A stretch of DNA of 50,276 nt from an uncultured Clostridia bacterium (GTDB lineage Bacteria; Bacillota; Clostridia; TANB77; CAG-508): assembly GCA_947627105.1 (NCBI GenBank), contig CANQUT010000007.1, positions 1-50,276 of the forward strand, given 5' to 3'. Positions within the stretch are counted from its first letter, which is position 1. Each line of letters opens with the position of its first letter. The position numbers were made by a program, and so were the translations under genes. A model generated the notes under the pieces. That model was not told the DNA's origin and did no database searches. It was given only the letters and a program-made list of their open reading frames with translations. Shown here in pieces: positions 42,445 to 50,276 of the stretch.

Positions 42445-43176
42445 ATGGAAAGACAAGTAGCTTGTGGGCTTCACTGTACAAAAATAAATAATATAAGTGT
42501 AAAATTTGGGAAAGAAGTAGTACTAAAAAATGTAAATATTCATATTCACTGTGGAGAACTAACTGTAATTATTGGCAGAAATGGTGCAGGAAAATCTACT
42601 TTATTAAAAGCTATTTTAGGAGAAGTAGAACATACTGGAAATATTACTTTTATGGACATAAAAGAAAACTTAACAAAAAAAATAAAAATTGGTTATGTGC
42701 CACAATCTATTAACATAGAAAAACATATGCCAACTACAGTATATGACCTATTTGCATCTTGTATTTGCCATATACCAGTATTCTTAAAAAAAGATAAGAA
42801 AATTTATAAAGAAATAAAAGAACAACTAAAAATATTTGGGGCAGAAAAATTAATAGATAAAAGCATAGGAGATTTATCAGGAGGAGAGCTTCAAAGAGTA
42901 CTTTTAGCAATTGCAACAAAGCCAACTCCTAATTTGTTAATATTAGATGAACCAGTTTCAGGAATAGATAAAAATGGCACAAGAGATTTTTATGAAATTG
43001 TAAATAGTTTAAAAACAAATTATGATATGTCTATATTATTAGTTTCGCATGACTTAGAACTAGTAAAAAAATATGCAGACAAAGTAATTTTATTAGATAA
43101 AGAAGTTATAAAAGAGGGAACTCCAGAAGAAGTATTTAACAGCTTAGAATTTCAAAATAGATTTGGAAAGGAATAA
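42445..43176 (+). CDS. znuC: Metal ABC transporter ATP-binding protein
   Basis: GRNGAGKSTLLKAILGE, LSGGELQRVLLA, LLILDEPVSGID. Confidence 0.92.
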   Translation: MERQVACGLHCTKINNISVKFGKEVVLKNVNIHIHCGELTVIIGRNGAGKSTLLKAILGEVEHTGNITFMDIKENLTKKIKIGYVPQSINIEKHMPTTVYDLFASCICHIPVFLKKDKKIYKEIKEQLKIFGAEKLIDKSIGDLSGGELQRVLLAIATKPTPNLLILDEPVSGIDKNGTRDFYEIVNSLKTNYDMSILLVSHDLELVKKYADKVILLDKEVIKEGTPEEVFNSLEFQNRFGKE

Positions 43177-43186
43177 TAAAGTAATT

Positions 43187-44030
43187 ATGGAAGCAATATA
43201 TAGTATATTAGAAGGAATTTTTCCATTTGAATTTATAGAATATACTTTCATGAAAAATGCTTTGATTGCTATAATTTTAGCAACGCCAATTTTTGCGATA
43301 TTAGGAACTATGATAGTAAATAATAAAATGGCATTTTTTTCAGATGCATTAGGGCACTCAGCTTTAACTGGAATTGCAATAGGAATGGTACTTGGAATTA
43401 CAAATATGAATATTTCAATGATTTTCTTTGCAGTCATTTTTGCTTTGCTATTAAACTTTGTAAAAAACAAAACTACCTATGGCGCAGATACAATTATTAG
43501 CGTATTTTCATCAATTGCAATTGCACTTGGATTAGCAATGCTTGCTTCACGGCGGAAACTTTAATAAATATTCTAGCTATTTAGTAGGAGATATATTAAG
43601 CATTAGTAATACAGAAATATTGTACTTATTTTTAGCATTTATTGCAGTGATTGCATTTTGGTATTTTACATTTAATAAGTTAAATGTGTTAAGCATAAAT
43701 GAAGCTCTTGCTAAAAGCAAAGGAATTAATACAAAATTAATAGACAATGTTTTTGTTGTATTAATTGCAATTATTGTTATGATATCAATTCGTTGGATAG
43801 GCATATTATTAATTAATTCATTACTTATTTTGCCAGCAGCATCTAGTAGAAATATTGCAAAAAGTATGAGAAGTTATCATTTATTTTCAGTAATATTTTC
43901 TTTATTTTCTGGAATAGCAGGATTAATTATTTCATATTACTGGAATATACCTACAGGTCCAATAATTGTATTAATTTCAGGGGCAATTTACTTTATAACA
44001 TTTGGACTAAGAAAGTTAGTAAAAGAGTAG
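43187..44030 (+). CDS. znuB: Metal ABC transporter permease, needing +1 shift at CGG 43550
   Basis: FFSDALGHSALTGIAIG...ALGLAMLAS|GGNFNKYSSYLVGDILSI...LLINSLLILPAASSRNIAKS. Confidence 0.92.
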
Positions 44031-44035
44031 ATTTT

Positions 44036-44746
44036 TTATTCTAAAACTAGCTTTCTTGCCCTTTTAACATCATCTATATTAGCAGTTCTAATTCCTTCAA
44101 GCGGATACTTAAGACCTAGGTTTTCCCATTTAAAGCGACCCATATCATGATAAGGCAAAAACTCTACATTTCTTACACAATTTAAGGAATTAATAAATTC
44201 TCTTAACTTAAGCAAATCTTCTTCCTTATCAGTTATTCCAGGAACTATAACTTGCCTAATCCACATATCTTTTTTTATACTACTTAAGTATTTAGCAAAC
44301 TCAAGCTCTAGCTTATTAGAAACACCTGTTAAACTTTTACAAATTTCATCATTAATACATTTAATATCTAACAAAAATAAATCAGTTAAATCAATTAATT
44401 TTTTTATATCTTCTGTAATAATAAAATTTCCAGAAGTATCAACTGCTGTATGAATATTTTTATTTTTTAAAATAGTAAAAAGTTCAGTAACAAATTTTAT
44501 TTGAAGTAAAGGCTCACCGCCACTAACAGTAACACCTCCACCTGATGGCATAAAATAATTTTTATACTTTTCTATTTTTTCTAAAACTTCTTCTAAAGTA
44601 TATTCTGTTCCACCACATAAATCCCAAGTATCTCTATTATGACAATATTTGCATTTTAAGCTACAACCTTGCATGAAGATAACGAACCTTATTCCAGGTC
44701 CGTCAACAGTTCCAAAAGATTCAAATGAGTGAATTCTAGCCTTCAT
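44036..44746 (-). CDS. pflA: Pyruvate formate-lyase activating enzyme
   Basis: HSFESFGTVDGPGIRFVIFMQGCSLKCKYCHNRDTWD. Confidence 0.96.
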   Translation of the reverse strand: MKARIHSFESFGTVDGPGIRFVIFMQGCSLKCKYCHNRDTWDLCGGTEYTLEEVLEKIEKYKNYFMPSGGGVTVSGGEPLLQIKFVTELFTILKNKNIHTAVDTSGNFIITEDIKKLIDLTDLFLLDIKCINDEICKSLTGVSNKLELEFAKYLSSIKKDMWIRQVIVPGITDKEEDLLKLREFINSLNCVRNVEFLPYHDMGRFKWENLGLKYPLEGIRTANIDDVKRARKLVLE

Positions 44747-44756
44747 TTTTTCCTTC

Positions 44757-44812
44757 CTGTCGCTTTAGTGACATATGCTTAAAGCTTGCATATGTCCATT
44801 AGGCGACAAAGC
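44757..44812. promoter_or_regulatory. Long hairpin in pflB-pflA intergenic region
   Basis: TGTCGC..GACATATGC-loop-GCATATGTC..GCGACA. Confidence 0.6.
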
Positions 44813-47056
44813 TTAAATTTTTTCGTGGATTGTTCTATTAATAACATCTAGCTGTTGCTCTCTTGATAGTTTTGTAAAGTTTACAGCATAGCCAGATACA
44901 CGAATTGTAAGTTGTGGGTATTTTTCAGGGTGCTCCATTGCATCTTGCAATAATTGTCTATCAAAAACATTAACATTTATATGATGTCCGGTTTGAGTAA
45001 AAAATCCGTCCAACATGGTAACTAAATTATTTACTTTTGAAGTTTCATCTTTTCCAAGAGTTGCAGGTGTTATAGAAAATGTGTAAGAAATACCATCTTC
45101 TGAATATTCATAAGGAAGTTTTGCAATAGTATTCATAACTGCTAAAGCGCCATTAGTATCTCTTCCATGAATAGGATTAGCACCAGGTCCAAAAGGTTCG
45201 CCATCTCTTCTTCCATCAGGTGTATTACCTGTATTTTTACCATATACAACATTAGAAGTAATAGTTAAAATAGAAAGAGTAGTTCTTGAATTTCTGTAAG
45301 TATGATGTTTTTCTAATTTTTTCATAAAAGTTTTTATCAAACTAACTGCAATATCATCTACTCTGTCATCATCATTTCCGTATTTAGGGAAATCTCCTTC
45401 TACTTCATAATCAACTGCTAGACCTGTTTCATCACGTATAACTTTTACTTTTGCATATTTAATAGCAGAAATAGAGTCAACTACTGCAGATAAGCCAGCT
45501 ATACCGCATGCCATAGTTCTTAAAATATCTCTTTCTCTATCATGTAAAGCCATCTCTAAAGCTTCATAAGAATATTTATCATGCATATAGTGAATCATGT
45601 TAAGGGCTTTAATATAAGTTTTAGCTAAATATTCCATCATATTATCAAATTTAACCATAACTTCATCATAATCTAAATATTCAGAAGTAATAGGCTCAAA
45701 ACGTGGGGTAACCTGCTTACCAGTTTTTTCATCTCTACCACCATTAATTGCATACAAAAGTGCTTTTGCTAAATTTGCTCTTGCACCAAAAAATTGCATT
45801 TGCTTACCAACTTTCATAGCAGAAACACAACATGCAATAGCATAGTCATCTCCTAAAGTAGCTCTCATTAAATCATCATTTTCATATTGAATAGAAGATG
45901 TTTTAATAGAAATTTCAGCACAAAATTTTTTAAACCCTTCTGGCAAATTTTTAGACCATAATACAGTTAAGTTTGGCTCTGGTGCAGGGCCTAAATTTAT
46001 TAAAGTGTGAAGAACTCTAAAAGAATTTTTTGTAACTAAAGTTCTACCATCAATTCCCATACCACCAATACTTTCTGTGACCCAAACAGGATCTCCGCTA
46101 AATAATTCATTATATTCAGGGGCTCTTAAAAAACGTACCATTCTAAGTTTCATAACAAAATGGTCCATTAATTCTTGAGATAATTCTTCTGTTAAAACTC
46201 CGTTTTTAATATCTCTTTCAATATATATATCTAAAAATGTAGAAGTTCTACCTAAACTCATAGCTGCACCATTTTGATCTTTAATAGCACCTAAGTATCC
46301 AAAATATAGCCACTGAAAAGCTTCTTTTGCATTTTTAGCAGGAACTGATATATCAAAACCATAGCTTGCAGCCATTTCCTTTAATTCATTTAAAGCTACT
46401 ATTTGATCATGAATTTCTTCTCTTTTACGAATAATTTCATCTGTCATTTCATCAGAATCTGTAGTAGCAAATTCATCTTGTTTATCTGCTATTAAAACAT
46501 CTACACCATATAAAGCCACTCTTCTGTAGTCACCAATAATTCTTCCTCTACCATAGCCATCTGGAAGACCTGTAATTAAATGTGAACTTCTAGCAGCTCT
46601 TATTTCAGGCGTATAAACAGCAAAAACTCCATCATTATGTGTTCTTCTTAAGTTATGATATATTTTTTTAACTGTTTCATCTAGCGTGTAACCATAACTT
46701 TCACAAGATTTTTCTACAATTCTAATACCACCATTTGGCATAATTGCACGTTTTAAAGGCTTGTCTGTTTGAAAGCCAACAATTTCTTCTAAATCTTTAT
46801 CAATGTAGCCAGGAGCAAAACGATTAATTCCAGATGGAGTTTTTGTATCTACATCTAAAACATTGTTATTTTCCTTTTCTTTTGTATAAAGATCCAAAAT
46901 TTCATTCCATAATTTAGTAGTTTTTGTAGTTGGACCTACTAAAAATGAACTATCACCTTCATAAGGTGTGTAATTTGCTTGAATAAAGCCTCTAACATCT
47001 ATTTCTTTAGTCCATTCACCTAATTTATTAAAACCATTCCATTGTTCGAAATTCAT
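44813..47056 (-). CDS. pflB: Pyruvate formate-lyase
   Basis: [23 protein letters not shown] and C-terminal glycyl-radical motif [10 protein letters not shown]; start moved to ATG after AAGGAGG. Confidence 0.96.
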   Translation of the reverse strand: MNFEQWNGFNKLGEWTKEIDVRGFIQANYTPYEGDSSFLVGPTTKTTKLWNEILDLYTKEKENNNVLDVDTKTPSGINRFAPGYIDKDLEEIVGFQTDKPLKRAIMPNGGIRIVEKSCESYGYTLDETVKKIYHNLRRTHNDGVFAVYTPEIRAARSSHLITGLPDGYGRGRIIGDYRRVALYGVDVLIADKQDEFATTDSDEMTDEIIRKREEIHDQIVALNELKEMAASYGFDISVPAKNAKEAFQWLYFGYLGAIKDQNGAAMSLGRTSTFLDIYIERDIKNGVLTEELSQELMDHFVMKLRMVRFLRAPEYNELFSGDPVWVTESIGGMGIDGRTLVTKNSFRVLHTLINLGPAPEPNLTVLWSKNLPEGFKKFCAEISIKTSSIQYENDDLMRATLGDDYAIACCVSAMKVGKQMQFFGARANLAKALLYAINGGRDEKTGKQVTPRFEPITSEYLDYDEVMVKFDNMMEYLAKTYIKALNMIHYMHDKYSYEALEMALHDRERDILRTMACGIAGLSAVVDSISAIKYAKVKVIRDETGLAVDYEVEGDFPKYGNDDDRVDDIAVSLIKTFMKKLEKHHTYRNSRTTLSILTITSNVVYGKNTGNTPDGRRDGEPFGPGANPIHGRDTNGALAVMNTIAKLPYEYSEDGISYTFSITPATLGKDETSKVNNLVTMLDGFFTQTGHHINVNVFDRQLLQDAMEHPEKYPQLTIRVSGYAVNFTKLSREQQLDVINRTIHEKI

Positions 47057-47146
47057 ATATAAAAATGCCTCCTTAAAATATTTGTAGCAAAAAAATAAAA
47101 GTAAGAATTTTATTCTTACTTTTAATATAACCATATTTAACTAAAA

Positions 47147-47473
47147 CTATTCTTCTTCACTAATTACTCTTGCTATTTTATAAATTAATTTTTGCTTTTC
47201 AGGAGAAACAGAAGTTAAGATTTCATTAAATTCTGAAGTTAAGTAATTACTAGATTTACTAGAAACACCATTTAAAATAAAACCTTCAGAAACTCCTAAA
47301 ATATCACAAATTTGAGTTAATCTTTTTAAATTAATATGAGAACTTCCTCTTTCAATTCTACTTAAAAATGCAATTGAAACGTCTAACTTTTCAGCTAAAT
47401 TTTCTTGTGTCATTTTTTTATCAATTCTAGCCTTTTTTAATCTTTGACCAATTATTGTATAATCAAGTGCCAT
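47147..47473 (-). CDS. XRE-family HTH regulator
   Basis: GQRLKKARIDKKMTQENLAEKLDVSIAFLSRIERGSSHINL. Confidence 0.9.
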   Translation of the reverse strand: MALDYTIIGQRLKKARIDKKMTQENLAEKLDVSIAFLSRIERGSSHINLKRLTQICDILGVSEGFILNGVSSKSSNYLTSEFNEILTSVSPEKQKLIYKIARVISEEE

Positions 47474-47800
47474 GTTATTTTCCCTCCATATTTATATATA
47501 AATAATATATAACACTTATTTACAAAACTTCAAAGAAACTACAAGGTAAATATTTTCTGATAACTTTAAAATAAACTTTTATAGATGGAAAAAAGTTAAA
47601 AAAGGTTTTATTAAGTGAAAAAATCTAATTTTGAAGTTTCGATTGCTATTAAATAATAAAATATCTTGAGTGTAAAATATACTTGAAATGCCATTATTTA
47701 TATGATATACTCTGTATTAGAATTAAAGCCAAGTATTAAGGGTCTGGTCAACCCGCTTAAATTTTTTAAATAAAAGTTTAAGTAAATGGAGGAAATTTAT

Positions 47801-47959
47801 ATGAGATGGCTTAAAAATTTGCTACAAGAGGTAAAAGCATATAGAAATGCAAAGAAAAAGCTATATCCTGATCCAAACGACAAGTATTTTCCCAAAATTA
47901 AGGTCAAAACACATGCAAGAGACTTTAAATTGACGGGAGAAAAACGCGGAATTTGGTAA
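47801..47959 (+). CDS. Small ORF, 52 aa (MRWLKNLLQEVKAYRNAKKKLYPDPNDKYFPKIKVKTHARDFKLTGEKRGIW)
   Basis: SD GGAGGA spaced before ATG; terminator downstream; below ORF-track cutoff. Confidence 0.5.
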   Translation: MRWLKNLLQEVKAYRNAKKKLYPDPNDKYFPKIKVKTHARDFKLTGEKRGIW

Positions 47960-47982
47960 TACTAAGACTTCATAGACTACAA

Positions 47983-48022
47983 AATAAGGGAAGAATTAAA
48001 TATAAAATTCTTCCCTTAATTT
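47983..48022 (+). terminator. Hairpin after small ORF
   Basis: AAGGGAAGAATT-loop-AATTCTTCCCTT. Confidence 0.65.
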
Positions 48023-48276
48023 ATTACATAGGAAAAATCTAAGGTCTTTGCTATACAAAAAGGTTAAGTAAACTTTATTGTAAAAAATGGTGATAACAAA
48101 GTAAAAATTGTAAATAGAAAAACAAAGCAATAATAAGTGCTAAAAAAAGTACCTTAATGTTTTGCAGAAAAAGTGTAAGAAAAATAAGAATTTTTTGAAA
48201 ATTGTTGACTTTTGTTAATAAAAAAGAGTATAATGAATATAATAATAGTGGATATTTAATATTTGCTATAATTAAA

Positions 48277-48375
48277 ATGTGAATCGCAACGTTACTTGCG
48301 AGATATAAATTTGTGAATGAAAAAATGTTAATCGCACCACTACTTGCGGAATATAAATAAGTAGGTGAAAAAATG
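48277..48375. repeat. 48-nt tandem repeats (two units plus start of a third)
   Basis: ATGTTAATCGCA..TACTTGCG.ATATAAAT..GTAGGTGAAAAA, ATGs at 48277, 48325 and 48373. Confidence 0.75.
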
Positions 48376-48632
48376 TTAATTATAGGAAAGTGGGGGTCTA
48401 GAAATTATTTAGACCTCCTATTTTTATAAAAGGAGAATTACATTCTGAACTTTTTTTCTCCGCCTCCAAAAGTTTATCATAATACAAAACCTCATTGAAG
48501 ACAATGTACGAAACAGCGTTATTTCAAGGGGATTTTCATTTTGGGTTAGAAATTTATATAAGTAAATAAAATTCCTTTAAAATATAGATAAATTTATAAA
48601 AATATAGTATAATAGAAAGAGAGGAGATTTTT

Positions 48633-49076
48633 ATGCTAAAATTATATTTAGATAATTGTTGCTATAATAGACCATTTGACGATTTGACAAATCAGAAGAA
48701 TTATATCGAATCACAAGCAATAATTGTAATTTTGGATTTATATAAAAAGGATAAACTGGATATATATAAAAGTAAAATTTTAGATTATGAAATAAGCCAA
48801 ATGAAGAATATTACAAAGAGAAACAAAATATTAGATGTTTATAGTTCTATACAATCAAATTATATAGATACAACAAATGAAATAATAGATAGAGCAAAAG
48901 AATTAAAAAAATATAATATAAAGGAAAAAGATGCTTTACATATAGCATATGCAGAGTATGGAGATTTAGATTATTTTATAACAGTTGATAAAATATTGAT
49001 AAATGCTACATCTAAAGTAAAAGATTTAAAAATAAAAGTTCTTAACCCAATAGAGTTTATTATGGAGGTGATGTAA
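48633..49076 (+). CDS. PIN-domain toxin-like protein
   Basis: LYLDNCCYNRPFDD...KEKDALHIAYAEYGDLDYFITVD. Confidence 0.8.
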   Translation: MLKLYLDNCCYNRPFDDLTNQKNYIESQAIIVILDLYKKDKLDIYKSKILDYEISQMKNITKRNKILDVYSSIQSNYIDTTNEIIDRAKELKKYNIKEKDALHIAYAEYGDLDYFITVDKILINATSKVKDLKIKVLNPIEFIMEVM

Positions 49077-49277
49077 ATGGGAACAAATTTAAGAGAGTTA
49101 GAGAGAATTAAAGATAAGGGGTTTGCTGTATTAAAGGAAAACTTAAGTCCAGCAGAATTAGTTCAGTTTTTACAAATGCTAGGTGTAGGAGAGGGAGACT
49201 ATACAAAAGAAAAGTATGAAAATAATGAAGACATTACTATAGAAGAATTTGAAAAATTTTTAGCAGAAAACAATTAA
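49077..49277 (+). CDS. Candidate cognate small protein (antitoxin?)
   Basis: Directly abuts the PIN gene; 66-aa acidic protein. Confidence 0.5.
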   Translation: MGTNLRELERIKDKGFAVLKENLSPAELVQFLQMLGVGEGDYTKEKYENNEDITIEEFEKFLAENN

Positions 49278-49281
49278 TAAA

Positions 49282-49380
49282 ATGTTAACCACAACCCTGT
49301 TTTGCGGAATATAAATGCACAGGTGAACAGATGATACTCGCAAACCTACTTGCGACAAATAAATGCGTAGGAGGACAAAT
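49282..49380. repeat. Second block of ~48-nt tandem repeats
   Basis: ATGTTAACCACAACCCTGTTTTGCGGAATATAAATGCACAGGTGAACAG then ATGATACTCGCAAACCTACTTGCGACAAATAAATGCGTAGGAGGACAA. Confidence 0.7.
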
Positions 49381-49531
49381 CGAAAAAACTATTCTCAAAA
49401 GAGAGTAGTTTTTTTGTACATATATCTTTATAAATTTGCAGTTTTTTCATCCGCATCCAAAAGTTTATCATAATACAAACCCTCATTGAATACAATGTAC
49501 AAAACAGCGTTATTTCAAGGGGGTTTTTCAT

Positions 49532-49826
49532 TTGGAGAGGAATGTATTAATAGAGGAAAGAGCTGTTCATTTAGCACAATATATTATAGATAGTAAAGAC
49601 ACAGTACGTGGAGCAGCAAAAAAGTTTGGCGTAAGTAAAAGCACAGTACACACGGAAGTAACACTAAAGAACGGTAGAAATAAATTGACGTCGAAAACTC
49701 TGTTTTCGCCACGGCAATTATATGGCTGTGCCAATTGGACAAGTTATTCCAGAAAGTATTGAAATAAAGAAGGTTTTTCTAGCAGAGAAAAATCCAGTTG
49801 TGAAATTGGGATTGGTGATTAAATAA
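49532..49826 (+). CDS. SpoIIID-like HTH N-terminus fused to an unrelated tail; possible +1 shift at CGG 49712
   Basis: EERAVHLAQYIIDSKDTVRGAAKKFGVSKSTVHTEVT matches SpoIIID HTH; +1 frame runs to TAA 49824 just before a hairpin. Confidence 0.5.
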
Positions 49827-49954
49827 AATTAGTAAAGCTTTAAAAGTAAAATTTTAAGGCTTTATTTTTTTGACCTAAAATTATATAAAAATAAATTTAA
49901 AAAGCCACAAAATCATTTGTGAAGCAAATTAAAATCAAATGAAAGGAGGATTAT

Positions 49955-50276
49955 ATGAACAAACAAAAATTAAAAGGTTTATGGATACCAGTAGAAATTT
50001 TATTAGATGAACAATTATCAGATAAAGAAAAATTAATATTATCAATGATTTTATATTTGAGTGATGAAATAGGAAGTTGCTTTGCGAGTAATAAATATAT
50101 AGCAAGTATTGTGAATGTAACCTCCGACAGAGTTTCAAAGATAATAAGTTCATTGAAGAAAAAGCATTATATAGAAGTGAAATTAAAATATAAATTAGCT
50201 AGTAAAGAAGTAGAAAATAGGCAAATAGTTCCTAATAAAGAAAAGATAAATATGTATAGTCAAAAACACCTATACC
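49955..50276 (+). CDS. Replication initiator/helix-turn-helix domain protein, truncated at the right edge
   Basis: GLWIPVEILLDEQLSDKEKLILSMILYLSDEIGSCFASNKYIASIVNVTSDRVSKIISSLKKKHYIEV. Confidence 0.6.
   Translation, partial: MNKQKLKGLWIPVEILLDEQLSDKEKLILSMILYLSDEIGSCFASNKYIASIVNVTSDRVSKIISSLKKKHYIEVKLKYKLASKEVENRQIVPNKEKINMYSQKHLY

Noticed and set aside
48277-49380. CRISPR array from the 48-nt repeats
   Set aside because: Units are contiguous without spacers, diverged, only about two per block, and no cas genes are present.

Overview
The window is AT-rich DNA from a spore-forming, anaerobic, Firmicutes/Clostridia-like genome. Recognisable loci include leuS, an [FeFe]-hydrogenase operon, era-yqzL-recO, glycosyltransferases, pth, rng, trmB, splB, a two-component system, a sortase/pilin pair, spo0A, nrdD, yyaC, spoIVFA/spoIVFB-like genes, rpsF-ssb-rpsR, znuACB and pflBA. 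The right end is accessory, with a PIN-domain toxin module, repeats, a SpoIIID-like gene and the start of a replication-type gene. The most striking signal is that five conserved genes are split (BaiN-like flavoprotein twice, YigZ, Spo0A, SpoIVFB-like, ZnuB). Each of the six breaks falls exactly on an in-frame CGG codon, and skipping the C restores the conserved protein with GGN (Gly) at the break. In my manual scan every other CGG trinucleotide in clearly core genes is out of frame. This suggests CGG is not read as ordinary Arg but triggers +1 recoding (CGGN read as one Gly); a seventh candidate lies in a SpoIIID-like ORF. Two accessory ORFs carry in-frame CGG without a shift and are reported as exceptions. 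Other unannotated signals are a complete-looking type I toxin-antitoxin locus, a three-copy covarying and possibly pseudoknotted repeat/RNA element, other palindromic repeats, an nrdD lacking its glycyl-radical tail, a shared leader motif, and candidate Spo0A boxes. No computation was possible; all coordinates and counts are manual.
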